Part shown: in pieces, positions 1 through 8,821 of the stretch
Position numbering within the stretch: position 1 is the stretch's first letter
Layout: each line of letters starts with the position of its first letter
Assembly: GCA_021803205.1 (NCBI GenBank)
Contig: JAJZMB010000083.1
Coordinates: 1-51,606 of the forward strand
From: Bacillota bacterium
GTDB lineage: Bacteria; Bacillota; Sulfobacillia; RBS10-35; JAJYVN01
Reading direction: 5' to 3'
DNA length: 51,606 nt
Translations under genes and position numbers: made by a program
The notes under the pieces: generated by a model
Database searches by the model: none
What the model saw: only the letters and a program-made list of their open reading frames with translations
What the model was told of the DNA's origin: nothing

Positions 1-101
1 GAGTCGTCCCGCCCGAGGATTTCTCGCTCCGGGACGGCGACGACATCGCCATCAGCAGCCCCGCCATCGGCACGTTGCGCAACGTCGCGCGCTGGATCTG
101 A
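1..101 (+). CDS. Fumarylacetoacetate hydrolase (FAH) family protein, C-terminal fragment
   Basis: Only the last 32 codons are in the window (frame starting at base 3, TGA at 99-101). The peptide ends FSLRDGDDIAISSPAIGTLR followed by NVARWI. This matches the usual C-terminus of FAH-superfamily enzymes, where a loop of the type 'L+xGDxVxxxIxGIGTLxNxV' closes the beta-roll fold. Family members are divalent-metal-dependent hydrolases, decarboxylases or isomerases acting on diketo or oxo acids; the substrate cannot be told from this fragment. The gene is cut only by the window edge and its stop codon is intact. Confidence 0.6.
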   Translation, partial: VVPPEDFSLRDGDDIAISSPAIGTLRNVARWI

Positions 102-166
102 CCCCGGCGCGGGCTCCGATCGCGAGGGGTGCGCGTCGCATCACTCAGCCGCCCGCGGGGATACGA

Positions 167-172
167 TATACT
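167..172 (+). promoter_or_regulatory. -10-like element just upstream of queF
   Basis: TATACT (5 of 6 to the sigma-A -10 consensus) ends six bases before the queF ATG, so the predicted transcription start is the A of the start codon. No Shine-Dalgarno sequence and no convincing -35 box are visible. This arrangement suggests a leaderless queF transcript; it is inferred from spacing only. Confidence 0.4.
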
Positions 173-178
173 GACGCC

Positions 179-625
179 ATGCAGCAGAAGTCGGCGAAGC
201 AGGCGGAGATGGATACCTGGCGTCTTGACGCGGCCGGACCGGAGGCCATCCGGGCGGATGTGCTCGATACCTTCCCGTATGAATACCAGGGGAAAGAGAT
301 CCTGCTTGAGCTGGAAACCCAGGAGTTCACCTCGGTCTGCCCGTGGTCCGGTCTACCGGATTTCGGTCGGTTGCGCATCGTCTACGTCCCGGACGGTCTG
401 TGCGTCGAACTCAAGTCGTTCAAGTACTACCTCTTCTCTTACCGCAACGTGGGCATCTATTATGAGCACCTGACGCAACGCATCCTCACCGATCTTGTGG
501 CGGCCGTGCGGCCGCTCTACATGCGCATCGAGGGTGACTTCAACGAACGCGGAGGCATCGCCACCCGTGCGCGCGCGGAGTATCGGCGACCGGGGTGGTC
601 AGGGCCGGGTGCGCTCACGATCTAG
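179..625 (+). CDS. queF: NADPH-dependent 7-cyano-7-deazaguanine (preQ0) reductase QueF
   Basis: 148 residues, the size of the single-domain (unimodular) QueF class in the tunneling-fold superfamily. QueF reduces the nitrile of preQ0 to the aminomethyl group of preQ1 in queuosine tRNA modification, in the cytosol. The catalytic-cysteine segment is TSVCPWSGLPDFG (about residues 51-63), with the Asp that follows it. The QueF signature ELKSFKYYLFSYRN (about residues 77-90) supplies the NADPH-binding region, and the conserved Glu and His for substrate binding are present. No other que genes are in the window, so it is a stand-alone gene behind the FAH-family gene. The ATG at 179 is chosen because it lies right after a -10-like TATACT and fits the family length. 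Confidence 0.93.
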   Translation: MQQKSAKQAEMDTWRLDAAGPEAIRADVLDTFPYEYQGKEILLELETQEFTSVCPWSGLPDFGRLRIVYVPDGLCVELKSFKYYLFSYRNVGIYYEHLTQRILTDLVAAVRPLYMRIEGDFNERGGIATRARAEYRRPGWSGPGALTI

Positions 626-634
626 TACGGCTCT

Positions 635-745
635 GCAAAAGTCGGTTTCCGCACCGGCCGAGAATGGTGGACCCTTGGGGGACAAGGGATATCGGAGCAA
701 TGGCCTCGCAAGGGGTTCGCGGCCGAAGCGGAAACCGACTCTTGC
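635..745. repeat. MITE-like inverted-repeat element, copy 1
   Basis: The 111-bp element is bounded by 18-bp terminal inverted repeats, 635-652 (GCAAAAGTCGGTTTCCGC) and 728-745, which pair with one mismatch. The 63-bp core at 649-711 matches the reverse complement of 20984-21046 at 55 of 63 positions without gaps. It encodes no plausible protein. Termini plus a second diverged copy suggest a non-autonomous mobile element or a repeated structured RNA. No target-site duplication is obvious. Confidence 0.65.
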
Positions 746-911
746 GCCGCCGTCCCAGTTACTGCTGTCCGCGTTGCGCGTTCATCTGCCAGCCTAAGGG
801 CATCCGCACTTGGTGGCATACTGCGTCCGGTGGATGTGGACCCGAAGCCTAATTGCAGTGCCAGGTGGCCGCCCAAGGGTCCGCGTCGGCCCGACCGCCG
901 CACCCCGGCGC
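746..911. other. Intergenic stretch without recognised features
   Basis: This lies between the inverted-repeat element and the ribF stop codon. No ORF with family resemblance, RNA gene or promoter was recognised. Long overlapping frames here are artefacts of high GC content. Confidence 0.4.
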
Positions 912-1895
912 TCACCGCTCCGATCGCCCCGCGTCCCCCGAGACGCCTGCCCGCCCCAACACCTGCCGGGCACGCCGCGCATCTCGCGCGATTTGCCCGC
1001 GCAGTGTCTCCAGGTCCGGGAAGCGTTGTTCCGCCCGCAGGCGGCGCACAAAGGCGACCTCCAACACCCGCCCGTAGAGTTCCCCGACGAAGTCGAAGAG
1101 GTGGACCTCCAGCCGCATATCCTCTCCGCCCACCGTGGGGCGGCGCCCGAGGTTGGCGACCCCCGCCCAGGACGCATCCGGTGCGTCGTCCCGGGCGAGT
1201 CGGGCGCGCACGGCGTAGACACCAGGCGCCGGTTGGGCGAGGGCCGGATCCGGCATGAGGTTCGCCGTTGGAAAGCCCAGTTCGCGGCCACGCCGTTCAC
1301 CCGGCACGACCGGCGCCGCCAGCGTGAACTCATGTCCGAGAAGGCGGATGGCATCGCCCAGGTGCCCGGTGCGGAGCGCCTCACGGATGCGTGTGGAACT
1401 GATGGGCGATCCGTCCTGTGAACGCAGCGGAACGATGTGCGTGCGCAGTCCGCAGTCCTGGCGCCCCACGGCGGCAAGGAGTTCGGCGGTTCCGGCAGCG
1501 CCCGCGCCGAAACTGAAGTCCGCGCCGACGAACGCCCAGCGGACGCCCGCCCGGCGGCACAGGTACTCGGAAACAAAGGTCGCGGCCGGCACGGCCGCGA
1601 GTTCGGCGGTGAAGGGCATCTCGACCAGTGCGTCGATGCCCAGCGCGGCGAGCAGCGCCGAGCGACTGCGGTAATCGGTGAGCAACGGGGGCATCGCCTG
1701 CGGTCGCAGCACGGCGAGCGGGTGCGGGGTGAATGTCAGGACCACCGCGGGGGCCCCGGCACCCCGGGCCGCCGCCAGCATGGTGTGGATCACCTCCCGA
1801 TGCCCGAGATGCACCCCGTCGAAGGTGCCGATCGCCATGCAGGCAGAACGACCGAGATCGGCAGCCAGGTCGTCCAAAGTGCTGTACCGCCGCAC
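912..1895 (-). CDS. ribF: Bifunctional riboflavin kinase / FMN adenylyltransferase
   Basis: 327 residues, normal for bacterial RibF, which phosphorylates riboflavin to FMN and adenylates FMN to FAD. The N-terminal nucleotidyltransferase domain shows AIGTFDGVHLGH (about residues 21-32) and the later ISSTRIREAL motif (about residues 165-174). The C-terminal flavokinase domain shows the PGERRGRELGFPTANL motif (about residues 197-212), with the Thr that coordinates Mg and substrate, and the Glu in RLEVHLFDF. The GTG start at 1895 is preceded by a GAGGGG Shine-Dalgarno. It is the last gene of the rimP-to-ribF operon, 33 bases after truB, a linkage common in Gram-positive bacteria. Confidence 0.96.
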   Translation of the reverse strand: MRRYSTLDDLAADLGRSACMAIGTFDGVHLGHREVIHTMLAAARGAGAPAVVLTFTPHPLAVLRPQAMPPLLTDYRSRSALLAALGIDALVEMPFTAELAAVPAATFVSEYLCRRAGVRWAFVGADFSFGAGAAGTAELLAAVGRQDCGLRTHIVPLRSQDGSPISSTRIREALRTGHLGDAIRLLGHEFTLAAPVVPGERRGRELGFPTANLMPDPALAQPAPGVYAVRARLARDDAPDASWAGVANLGRRPTVGGEDMRLEVHLFDFVGELYGRVLEVAFVRRLRAEQRFPDLETLRGQIARDARRARQVLGRAGVSGDAGRSER

Positions 1896-1928
1896 TCACA
1901 CCCCTCCCTCGGGAACGCCCCTGATCAT

Positions 1929-2843
1929 TCAGACTAAAACCCTCTCCAGGATGAATCCGGTGACGCCATCCTCCACCGTCCGCCGCGCGACGGCGAGCAG
2001 GCGGCCGTCTCCGGCCAGGATGCGCACCAGCCCCGGCTCTTCCCCCGCTCCGGCCCGCCGCCGTCCGGGTGGGCGGCCGTGCGCCACCGCCTCCACCTCC
2101 ACCGGATCGGCAGTCACGGCCGGCAGGAAACCCAGTGCTGCCGCGGGAGAGATGCAGCGCTCCCTCCAACGTCCTTCCCGCACCGCGGCTTCCCACTCCT
2201 CCAGGGTGACACACACCGTCGCGTCCAGGCCCCCAGCCGCATAGCGCACCAGATGGCCCATGTATGCCCCGACTCCCAGGCGCCGACCGATGTCCGCACA
2301 CAGGGCCCGTACGTATGTACCGCTGCTGCAGCGCACATCGCACAGTCCACGGGCGGGGTTGCCCGGACGCCAGTCAACAAGGGCGAGGTGCTCGATGCGC
2401 ACCGATATCTCCGGGAGGGAGGCGGCGACGCCGCTGCGTGCATACTCATACAGCCGCCTTCCGTCGAGACGGCGCGCCGAATACAAGGGGACCATCTGAC
2501 GCACTTCACCCACCAGGGCGCACATCACCCCCTCGATCGCGGTCCGGGTGATGCCCCGCGCATCCGCGCGACCCAACACGCGCCCCGTGGCATCCTGCGT
2601 ATCGGTCTCCTGCCCCAGTACCAGTTCGAACCGATAGGCCTTGGACGGGATTTGCAGGTACGCCGTGAGTCTTGTGGCCGCGCCGATACACAGCGGGAGC
2701 ACACCGGCCGCGGCCGGGTCCAGCGTTCCGGCATGGCCGACGCGCAGCCCGGCACCCAGACGCCGCCGCACTGCCTGCACCACCTGGTGCGACGACGGGC
2801 CCGGCGGTTTGAGGAGGGGTAGCACGGCGGCCGGCGCGCTCAC
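1929..2843 (-). CDS. truB: tRNA pseudouridine(55) synthase TruB
   Basis: 304 residues. TruB isomerises U55 in the T-loop of tRNAs. The catalytic aspartate lies in VGHAGTLDPAAAGVLP (about residues 36-51). KAYRFELVLGQETDTQD (about residues 68-84) and the CSSGTYVRALCADIG segment are characteristic TruB motifs. The C-terminal roughly 75 residues look like a degenerate PUA-type region. The GTG start overlaps the nrnA stop by 4 bases (GTGA), indicating translational coupling. Position between nrnA and ribF matches the conserved gene order. Confidence 0.96.
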   Translation of the reverse strand: MSAPAAVLPLLKPPGPSSHQVVQAVRRRLGAGLRVGHAGTLDPAAAGVLPLCIGAATRLTAYLQIPSKAYRFELVLGQETDTQDATGRVLGRADARGITRTAIEGVMCALVGEVRQMVPLYSARRLDGRRLYEYARSGVAASLPEISVRIEHLALVDWRPGNPARGLCDVRCSSGTYVRALCADIGRRLGVGAYMGHLVRYAAGGLDATVCVTLEEWEAAVREGRWRERCISPAAALGFLPAVTADPVEVEAVAHGRPPGRRRAGAGEEPGLVRILAGDGRLLAVARRTVEDGVTGFILERVLV

Positions 2844-3922
2844 CGGGTACGTGCCACCTCAACCGTTGAATGCGCGGTGCTGCCGAGCGCTAAACGCGCC
2901 GCCGCCAGCACCCGGGCGCGCACGTCCGCAAGCTCTCCGGCCACGGTGCACCCGGCCGCCCGAGCGTGCCCACCGCCGGCGAACGCCCCGGCCAGGGCAC
3001 TCACATCCACCCGCCCTTGGCTGCGCAGGCTCACGCGCACCTCGCCCGGGCTATCCGCCACGAACAGGGCCGCCACCTCGACGCCGCGCAGCGAGCGCGG
3101 GTAATCCACCAGTCCCTCGGTATCCGCCGGTCCACACGCCGCCTCCGCCAAATCCTCGGCCGTGAGCGCCATCCAGGCCAGTTCTCCCCCGGCATCCACG
3201 CCCAGCGTCTCAATCGCCCTGCGGATCAGGCGCAGGGAACCAAGGCTCCGGCTCTCCCACACCTCCCGGCCGATCAGCGCCACGTCGGCCCCTGCCTGCC
3301 GCAGCCGGGCCGCCATGGACAGCGTGACCGCGGTGGTGTTCTCGTAGCGGAACGACCCGGTATCGGTGGCCAGAGCCGCATACAGGGCCGTCGCCGACCG
3401 GGCGTCCAACGCGCAACCGAGCGCGTCGATCAGCGCCAGCGCCAACTCCCCGCACGCCCCCGCGCGGGGAGCGACGTAATTGACGTCCCCGTATCTTCTG
3501 TTGCTCGGATGGTGGTCAATATTGATGATGCGCGGTATGCCTCGCAGCAGAGGGCGGGCATCTCCGATCCGCTCCAGGTCCGCACAGTCGAAGAAAAGGG
3601 CGAGGTCGAACGACCCGCTCAGCCGATCGGGCGGTACGCACTCCTGGTCGGGGTCCAGGAACCGCAAATTGGCTGGGATCGGATCCGGAGCGACCACCAC
3701 GGCCTGGCTGCCGATGCCGCGCAGGCATCGGGCGACGGCCAGGGAGCAGCCGACGCTGTCTCCGTCCGGACGGATATGCAGCACCAGCAGTATGCGCCGC
3801 CCGTCCGCCACCATGCCCACAAGTTCCTTCCAAATCGGCTCGCCCGGTTCCAGCACAACCTCGCCGGGCCCCACCAGCGGCGTATTCCCGTGCGGGCTCG
3901 CCGCCTCTCTGTCACCTGCCAC
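2840..3922 (-). CDS. nrnA: DHH-family oligoribonuclease / pAp phosphatase NrnA
   Basis: 360 residues. NrnA degrades nanoRNA 2-5-mers and dephosphorylates 3'-phosphoadenosine 5'-phosphate, replacing Orn in many Gram-positives. The DHH domain carries HIRPDGDSVGC (motif I), ALFFDCAD (motif II) and INIDHHPSN (motif III, the DHH signature). The DHHA1 substrate-binding domain ends with FAGGGHARAAG near the C-terminus. The start is GTG at 3922, with GGAAGG about ten bases upstream. It sits between rbfA and truB, the usual place for this gene, and overlaps truB by 4 bases. Confidence 0.94.
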   Translation of the reverse strand: MAGDREAASPHGNTPLVGPGEVVLEPGEPIWKELVGMVADGRRILLVLHIRPDGDSVGCSLAVARCLRGIGSQAVVVAPDPIPANLRFLDPDQECVPPDRLSGSFDLALFFDCADLERIGDARPLLRGIPRIINIDHHPSNRRYGDVNYVAPRAGACGELALALIDALGCALDARSATALYAALATDTGSFRYENTTAVTLSMAARLRQAGADVALIGREVWESRSLGSLRLIRRAIETLGVDAGGELAWMALTAEDLAEAACGPADTEGLVDYPRSLRGVEVAALFVADSPGEVRVSLRSQGRVDVSALAGAFAGGGHARAAGCTVAGELADVRARVLAAARLALGSTAHSTVEVARTR

Positions 3923-3973
3923 CTCAGCGCACCCTTCCTGCGCCGGCCGGCCGCCCGTCCGCGAGATTACGGG

Positions 3974-4405
3974 TCAGCGCCCCTCTCCGGGCGTATCGAC
4001 CGGAAGCTGTCCGTCCGCACCGGCCAGGTCGGCATCGACGCCCGCGGCCCGTTGGGCCGCGTTTCGCGCCGCCGCCAACTCGCCGAGCAGCCTGGCGATG
4101 CGATCGCCATGGGCGATGGAGGAATCCGCGATGAAGTGCACCTCCGGAGTGTGATAAAGGCGGATGCGCCGCCCAAGTTCGGTGCGCACATGCCCCTTGG
4201 CGCGCTCCAGGGCGGCCATGGTCGCCTCCCGTTCCGCATCCGGGCCGAAAACGCTGACAAAGATCTTGGCATGACGCAGGTCCGTCGATACCTCCGCCCG
4301 GACAACCGTGACGAAGCCGATGCGCGGGTCCTTCAACCCGTGCAGAATCTCGGCCGCCACCTCCCTGACCGCGTCCGAGACCCGCTCGGCCCGCTGCCGC
4401 GCCAT
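3974..4405 (-). CDS. rbfA: 30S ribosome-binding factor RbfA
   Basis: 143 residues from the ATG at 4405. RbfA is a KH-fold protein that binds pre-30S subunits and helps 16S rRNA 5'-end maturation. Family hallmarks are RAERVSDAVREVAAEIL at the N-terminus, KDPRIGFVTVVRAEVSTDL, and VRTELGRRIRLYHTPEVHF. An upstream in-frame ATG at 4450 would add 15 residues, but 4405 has a strong GGGGGGAG Shine-Dalgarno and the family-typical N-terminus. The last roughly 25 residues are an acidic, Gly/Pro-containing tail. It lies 51 bases before nrnA. Confidence 0.94.
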   Translation of the reverse strand: MARQRAERVSDAVREVAAEILHGLKDPRIGFVTVVRAEVSTDLRHAKIFVSVFGPDAEREATMAALERAKGHVRTELGRRIRLYHTPEVHFIADSSIAHGDRIARLLGELAAARNAAQRAAGVDADLAGADGQLPVDTPGEGR

Positions 4406-4496
4406 GGCCTGACCCTCTCCCCCCGTCGGGGCCACCCTGATCCTTGCCACCGTGCCCGTCGCGGACGGATCGCACGCACAAATCCCCCCGCCGGAT

Positions 4497-4611
4497 CTGC
4501 GGCAGGTGTGCGGATCGCGCCAGCGACGCCCCCCGTCATCCGACCGCGGGGGGCCGTGGCCGGTAAACCACGACTCCCTCTCCCAACTGCCCTATCACAC
4601 ACCTGCCGCAG
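4497..4611 (-). other. Three-way-junction-like inverted repeat between infB and rbfA
   Basis: A perfect 14-bp inverted repeat (CTGCGGCAGGTGTG at 4497-4510 with 4598-4611) encloses 86-87 bases. Two further helices lie inside: CCCCCC/GGGGGG at 4529-4534 and 4548-4553, and CGTGG/CCACG at 4555-4559 and 4568-4572. It lies in the roughly 310-bp infB-rbfA gap where ylxP is often found in Gram-positive genomes; no ylxP is present. If transcribed on the minus strand it would be a structured mRNA element of unknown role. Confidence 0.5.
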
Positions 4612-4715
4612 GCAGGCGCCCATCCCGAGGGGTGGGCCCCACCGCCCCCACGCCCGGATTCGGAACAGACACTAGCCCACCGGACGGCCGCCCGCACCAG
4701 GTGCGGCACAGCCCG

Positions 4716-7700
4716 CTAACGCGGAATCTCCCGCTGTTCCAGCACCTCGATGACATCGCCCTCCTTGACGTCGGCGAAGCGCTCCAGCCCGATGCCACAT
4801 TCGTATCCGGCGGCCACTTCCCGCGCATCGTCCTTGAAGCGCCGCAGCGAGGCGACCGTACCCTCATACACTATGGTGCCTCCACGCAGCAGGCGGCAGA
4901 GAGCACCGCGTCGGACAAGGCCGTCGGTGACAAACGAACCGGCGATGACGCCCACGTCCGGCACACGGATGGGTTTGCGTATCTCGGCGTGCCCAACCGT
5001 CACCGTCTCCATCTTCGGCTTGAGCCGCCCGTCCAGCGCCTTCTGCACCTCGTCCAACATCTGATAGATGATCCGGTGCGTCTGGATGGGGACCCCAACC
5101 CGCTGAGCCTCACGCTCCGCTCCGGCGTCCGGACGGACGTTGAAGCCCAGGATCACGGCGCCCGAGGCCGCCGCGAGCATCACGTCGGACTCGTTGACCG
5201 GACCGACACCACCATGCAGGAGGACCACCCGAGCCTCTTCGTTGTGCAGCTTCTCCAGAGACCCACGCACAGCTTCCAGGGAACCCTGGACATCCGCCTT
5301 GAGAATCACCCGTAGGTCGGGTGCCGGACCGTCCTGCCCCTCCTGACGGAAGTCCGCCAGATTAACTGCCCGATCGGCAGCCAGAGCCTCACGCCGTCCT
5401 TCGTCCTGCCGGGACCCGGCGGTCTCGCGCGCTTCGCGCTCGGACATCACCTGGAATGCGTCCCCAGCACCCGGGACGTCGTCGAAGCCAAGCACCTCCA
5501 CGGGAGTGGAAGGACCCGCCTCACGGACCGGACGGCCGATGTCGTCCGTCATGGCCCGCACCCGGCCGTAGACCTGTCCGGCGACGAACGTGTCGCCCAC
5601 CCTCAGGGTGCCCGACTGCACCAGCACGGTTGCCACAGGACCGCGTCCACGAGCGACCTCCGCCTCGATGATCGTGCCCACGGCGGCTCGCTCCGGATCC
5701 GCCCGCAACTCCTGGAGATCCGCTACCAGAAGCAGCATCTCCAGCAACTGGTCGATGCCCTCACGCCGTAACGCGGAGACCGGGCAAACGATGGTCTCCC
5801 CGCCCCACTCCTCCGGCACAAGGCCGTGATCCGCAAGCTGCTGCAGGACCCGGTCCCGGTTGGCATTGGGCTTGTCAATCTTGTTCAGGGCGACGACCAC
5901 GGGCACGCCAGCCGCACGGGCATGGCTGAGCGCCTCCAGAGTCTGCGGCATCACCCCGTCGTCCGCCGCCACCACCAGGACGGCGATGTCGGTCACCTGG
6001 GCACCGCGCGCCCGCATCGCGGTGAACGCCTCGTGTCCCGGGGTGTCCAGGAACACCACGCGCCGCTCGCCCTTGTGGACCACGTAGGCACCGATGTGCT
6101 GGGTGATCCCGCCGGCTTCCCCTTCCGCCACGCGCGCGCTGCGGATCGCGTCGAGCAGCGTCGTCTTGCCGTGATCGACATGTCCGAGCACCGCGACGAT
6201 GGGCGGTCGCTCGGCGCGTCGCGTCGGATCATCTCCGGCGAGCAGCACACCGACAGTCCTGCGGTCGACCGGACTCGCCGCCGCCGAATCGGCGTCGGCC
6301 TCCACCGTCACCCCGAATTCGCCAGCGATCGCCCTGGCATGCTCTGCCTCCAACTGCTGGTTGATGGCGGCCATCACGCCCATCCCCAGCAGTTTGCGGA
6401 TGATCTCCGGGGCCGAGACACGCAGCATCCCGGCGAGGTCCGCAACGAGCACCGGTCCGGTCAGGGTTATGGTTTCCGGCGGCATCAGTTGCTGTGCCGC
6501 ATCGGCCGCAAGGTGCAGCCGCCGGCCCCGGCGACGCCCGTGCGCCCTCCGGCCGCCTGTGGAGACTTCCCCTTCACCGACGGCCACACCGCCCGGACGG
6601 GCCGGTCGACGCCCTGCGCCCCCCCGCCGCCGCACGTCCAATGTTCCCTCGGCGGTCCGGAACGACTCACGCCGTCCGCGGGTCCCCGTGCGCTCACCGG
6701 GGGCACCGGGTGCCGCCGGCGCCAGCACGGGTCCGCCGCCCGCCGGTCGCGGCTCCGCCTTGCGCACCGGCAGCAGGGGTCGGTCCGGGTCCCGCCTGGG
6801 CGCCACCGCACCGGGTACCACCTTGCGCACCGGCAGCAGCGGACCCTGTGTTTGGAACACGGCATCGCCGACCACGGGCCGCACCGCCGGCCGCACCACC
6901 AGGGCCGCTGGGCGCGTGGCCGCGGAACGAAGCGCGGAGGGACCAGGGGCGGCGCTACTCGCCGCCGGGCGCATCGGACCCGAGATCGCTTCCGGCGCCG
7001 GGATCGGGATGGACGGAGCCGGTGGAGCCACCGGCGGCTCCGGAAGCGCCGAAGCCGCTGCGGCCATCCCCGGGCCCACTTGGTCCTCGGCCGCCAGTTC
7101 CGCGCCGGCTGCCGGTACCTCCTCCGCCGCCGGTGCTGCGGGCGCCGCCGGCTCCGCGGGTGCCACCGGTGCCGCGACTGGCGGCGACGGTGCCTGCTGG
7201 CTGCTGACGGCGGGCGTCACCGGCGTTTGTGGTGCGGGCACCGTTGCGACTGCGGGCATCAGGGGCGCCTCGGCCGGGTGCGGCGGCGCCGAACGCTCCG
7301 CCTCCATGACCGGCGCCGCCGGTTCGACTCGCGTCGCGCGCCGGGGTCGCGGGGGGGCGGGCCGCGGCGTTACGAGTGGCAGCAGGCCCGGAGCCGGACG
7401 AAAGTGCACGGCTCCCGGATGCGCCCCGGACCGGGCGGCCTGCGGCTGCCGGACGGACGGGATCGCGGGACGCAGGCCCGCGGGACGCGACTCCAGCACC
7501 GGCCGAGCCGGCTCCCGCCGTGGCGGTGGCGCCGCCGGCGCCTGCTCCGCCGCCGGCGCCAGTTGGGCGGACCTGCGTGCCGCGGGTGCCGCCGGAGCGG
7601 ACCGGCTCCCCTTCTGTTCGGCGACCAGCCGGCGCAACTTGGCCACGACCTGATCGTTCAGAGTGGCCATGTGGTTGTTCATTTCGATATTCATTTCGTC

Positions 7701-7778
7701 CGCCAGCAGCCGCAGGATTTCCTTGCTGCTGATGTCCAGCTCGCGAGCCAACTCGTAGACGCGAATCCCTCTCAGCAA
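4716..7778 (-). CDS. infB: Translation initiation factor IF-2
   Basis: About 1020 residues from a TTG start at 7778. IF-2 is the GTPase that places fMet-tRNA on the 30S subunit. The N-terminus [20 protein letters not shown] matches the IF2-N module. A roughly 350-residue Pro/Ala/Arg-rich low-complexity linker follows, then a second IF2-N domain, and the G domain with [17 protein letters not shown] (G1), [10 protein letters not shown] (G2), [15 protein letters not shown] (G3), NKIDKPNA (G4) and SALR (G5). Domains II to IV continue to the C-terminus. The TTG is favoured because GGGGGTGGGG precedes it and the family begins here. An in-frame ATG at 8084, with AGGGAAGG upstream, would add a 102-residue Gly/Arg-rich extension and cannot be excluded. 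Confidence 0.95.
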   Translation of the reverse strand: MLRGIRVYELARELDISSKEILRLLADEMNIEMNNHMATLNDQVVAKLRRLVAEQKGSRSAPAAPAARRSAQLAPAAEQAPAAPPPRREPARPVLESRPAGLRPAIPSVRQPQAARSGAHPGAVHFRPAPGLLPLVTPRPAPPRPRRATRVEPAAPVMEAERSAPPHPAEAPLMPAVATVPAPQTPVTPAVSSQQAPSPPVAAPVAPAEPAAPAAPAAEEVPAAGAELAAEDQVGPGMAAAASALPEPPVAPPAPSIPIPAPEAISGPMRPAASSAAPGPSALRSAATRPAALVVRPAVRPVVGDAVFQTQGPLLPVRKVVPGAVAPRRDPDRPLLPVRKAEPRPAGGGPVLAPAAPGAPGERTGTRGRRESFRTAEGTLDVRRRGGAGRRPARPGGVAVGEGEVSTGGRRAHGRRRGRRLHLAADAAQQLMPPETITLTGPVLVADLAGMLRVSAPEIIRKLLGMGVMAAINQQLEAEHARAIAGEFGVTVEADADSAAASPVDRRTVGVLLAGDDPTRRAERPPIVAVLGHVDHGKTTLLDAIRSARVAEGEAGGITQHIGAYVVHKGERRVVFLDTPGHEAFTAMRARGAQVTDIAVLVVAADDGVMPQTLEALSHARAAGVPVVVALNKIDKPNANRDRVLQQLADHGLVPEEWGGETIVCPVSALRREGIDQLLEMLLLVADLQELRADPERAAVGTIIEAEVARGRGPVATVLVQSGTLRVGDTFVAGQVYGRVRAMTDDIGRPVREAGPSTPVEVLGFDDVPGAGDAFQVMSEREARETAGSRQDEGRREALAADRAVNLADFRQEGQDGPAPDLRVILKADVQGSLEAVRGSLEKLHNEEARVVLLHGGVGPVNESDVMLAAASGAVILGFNVRPDAGAEREAQRVGVPIQTHRIIYQMLDEVQKALDGRLKPKMETVTVGHAEIRKPIRVPDVGVIAGSFVTDGLVRRGALCRLLRGGTIVYEGTVASLRRFKDDAREVAAGYECGIGLERFADVKEGDVIEVLEQREIPR

Positions 7779-8400
7779 AAGGCCCCACCCCCGCCACTCC
7801 GTCGACCCGCCACGGCGCGCCGCTCCCCGGATTGCGCCACGGCCCCGTCCGCTTGCCCGCGCCGGATGCCGATCCCTGCCGAATCCGTTCCGCATCTGGT
7901 CCCAAATTCCGACCGTTGGTACCTTCGCCCCGTCGTCCCGGCCGCCTGCCGGCGCCAGCGTCCCCCGAGGGCCGAACGCCGTAACCGGGCCACCCCGCAC
8001 GCCCGTTGCCCTCCGGACGTCTCCCCACGGCGCCTCGGCCAGGTGGCCGCCGCAAGCGGGGGGATTCCCGCCGGGCCATCCCATCGCCTTCCCTGCGGCC
8101 GGGTCCGCCCGCCGAAGGGGGAAGGGAAACCGCCAAGGCGTGCGCCAGATTGGCGTCCGTCACGGCCACCACGGTGCGAGGCGTTCGTCCCGTCGCGGTA
8201 CCGAGTTCCTCCTTGCGCCCTGGCCGCACGCAGAGAACCGACTGTCGCCTGCAGGCTTCCGTCAGGTGCTCCGCCACAGCCGCCGGGGCGTCGGTGGCCA
8301 AGACGATCAGCCGGGCCTCTCCGGCCCGCATCGCGCGCTCAGTGGCCGCCCGGCCGGATGCCAGAGCCTTCGCCCGCTGCGCCAGACCGAGCACCGCCAT
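6955..8400 (-). CDS. ylxQ: YlxQ-like L7Ae/L30e RNA-binding protein; frame stays open into infB
   Basis: The first 100 codons (8400 down to 8101) encode a YlxQ-type L7Ae/L30e domain: MAVLGLAQRAKALASG, RLIVLATDAP and RTVVAVTDANLAHALAVSL. It sits between ylxR and infB as expected. YlxQ is a ribosome-associated kink-turn-binding family protein. After the domain the frame does not stop until 6955, more than 800 bases inside infB, giving a Gly/Arg-rich tail that is probably a compositional shadow. The real product may end near 8101 if there is a frameshift or sequence error. The ATG at 8400 matches the family start but has a weak Shine-Dalgarno; the same frame is open upstream to an ATG at 8802. 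The 421 bases up to ylxR hold no other gene. Confidence 0.6.
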   Translation of the reverse strand: MAVLGLAQRAKALASGRAATERAMRAGEARLIVLATDAPAAVAEHLTEACRRQSVLCVRPGRKEELGTATGRTPRTVVAVTDANLAHALAVSLPPSAGGPGRREGDGMARRESPRLRRPPGRGAVGRRPEGNGRAGWPGYGVRPSGDAGAGRRPGRRGEGTNGRNLGPDAERIRQGSASGAGKRTGPWRNPGSGAPWRVDGVAGVGPFAERDSRLRVGSRAGHQQQGNPAAAGGRNEYRNEQPHGHSERSGRGQVAPAGRRTEGEPVRSGGTRGTQVRPTGAGGGAGAGGATATAGAGSAGAGVASRGPASRDPVRPAAAGRPVRGASGSRALSSGSGPAATRNAAARPPATPARDASRTGGAGHGGGAFGAAAPGRGAPDARSRNGARTTNAGDARRQQPAGTVAASRGTGGTRGAGGARSTGGGGGTGSRRGTGGRGPSGPGDGRSGFGASGAAGGSTGSVHPDPGAGSDLGSDAPGGE

Positions 8401-8821
8401 CCAGCGCGGCGCCGTGGCGCGCGGACCGCCCGGTCGCTCCGCGAATCGCGGCGCCGCGCCGGCCTCGGCGTCATACAGCACCGGAAGCCTGCGCGCTGTG
8501 CGTCCCACGGCCGGAGCATCGGGCCCCGAAGGCGAGGAGTTCGCCACGCCGCTGCCCTCCGCCGGGCCCGGAAGCTGCGCATCCTGCGGTCGATCAGCCG
8601 CCACTGCGGCGGCGCCGTCCGGCACACTGCGGGCATCCAACCGCGACGCGCCGACCGCGGGCGCGTTGCGCCTACTCGCCCGGCGCGTCTTTGCCCGCGA
8701 CTCCACCCCAGACTCACCTTCGGCCGTGTCGCCCGACCCCCTCCGCCAATTCCGGGCGCTCGTGACGGCCACACGCGTACCGTGTTGCCAGGCCGTCCTC
8801 ATCGCCGCGGACCCACGCGCC

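Noticed and set aside
4452..5315. 287-codon open frame on the plus strand opposite rbfA/infB
   Set aside because: It is antisense to the clear IF-2 C-terminus, has Arg/His/Pro-rich composition and no family resemblance. It is a by-product of high GC.
7800..8084. N-terminal extension of IF-2 from an ATG at 8084
   Set aside because: Not fully excluded, but the Gly/Arg-rich composition and the family-like start at the TTG at 7778 make the shorter protein more likely. It is recorded as an alternative.
5826..8765. 979-codon open frame on the plus strand opposite infB
   Set aside because: The minus strand encodes IF-2 with all G motifs; the antisense frame is low-complexity Arg/Pro/His sequence.
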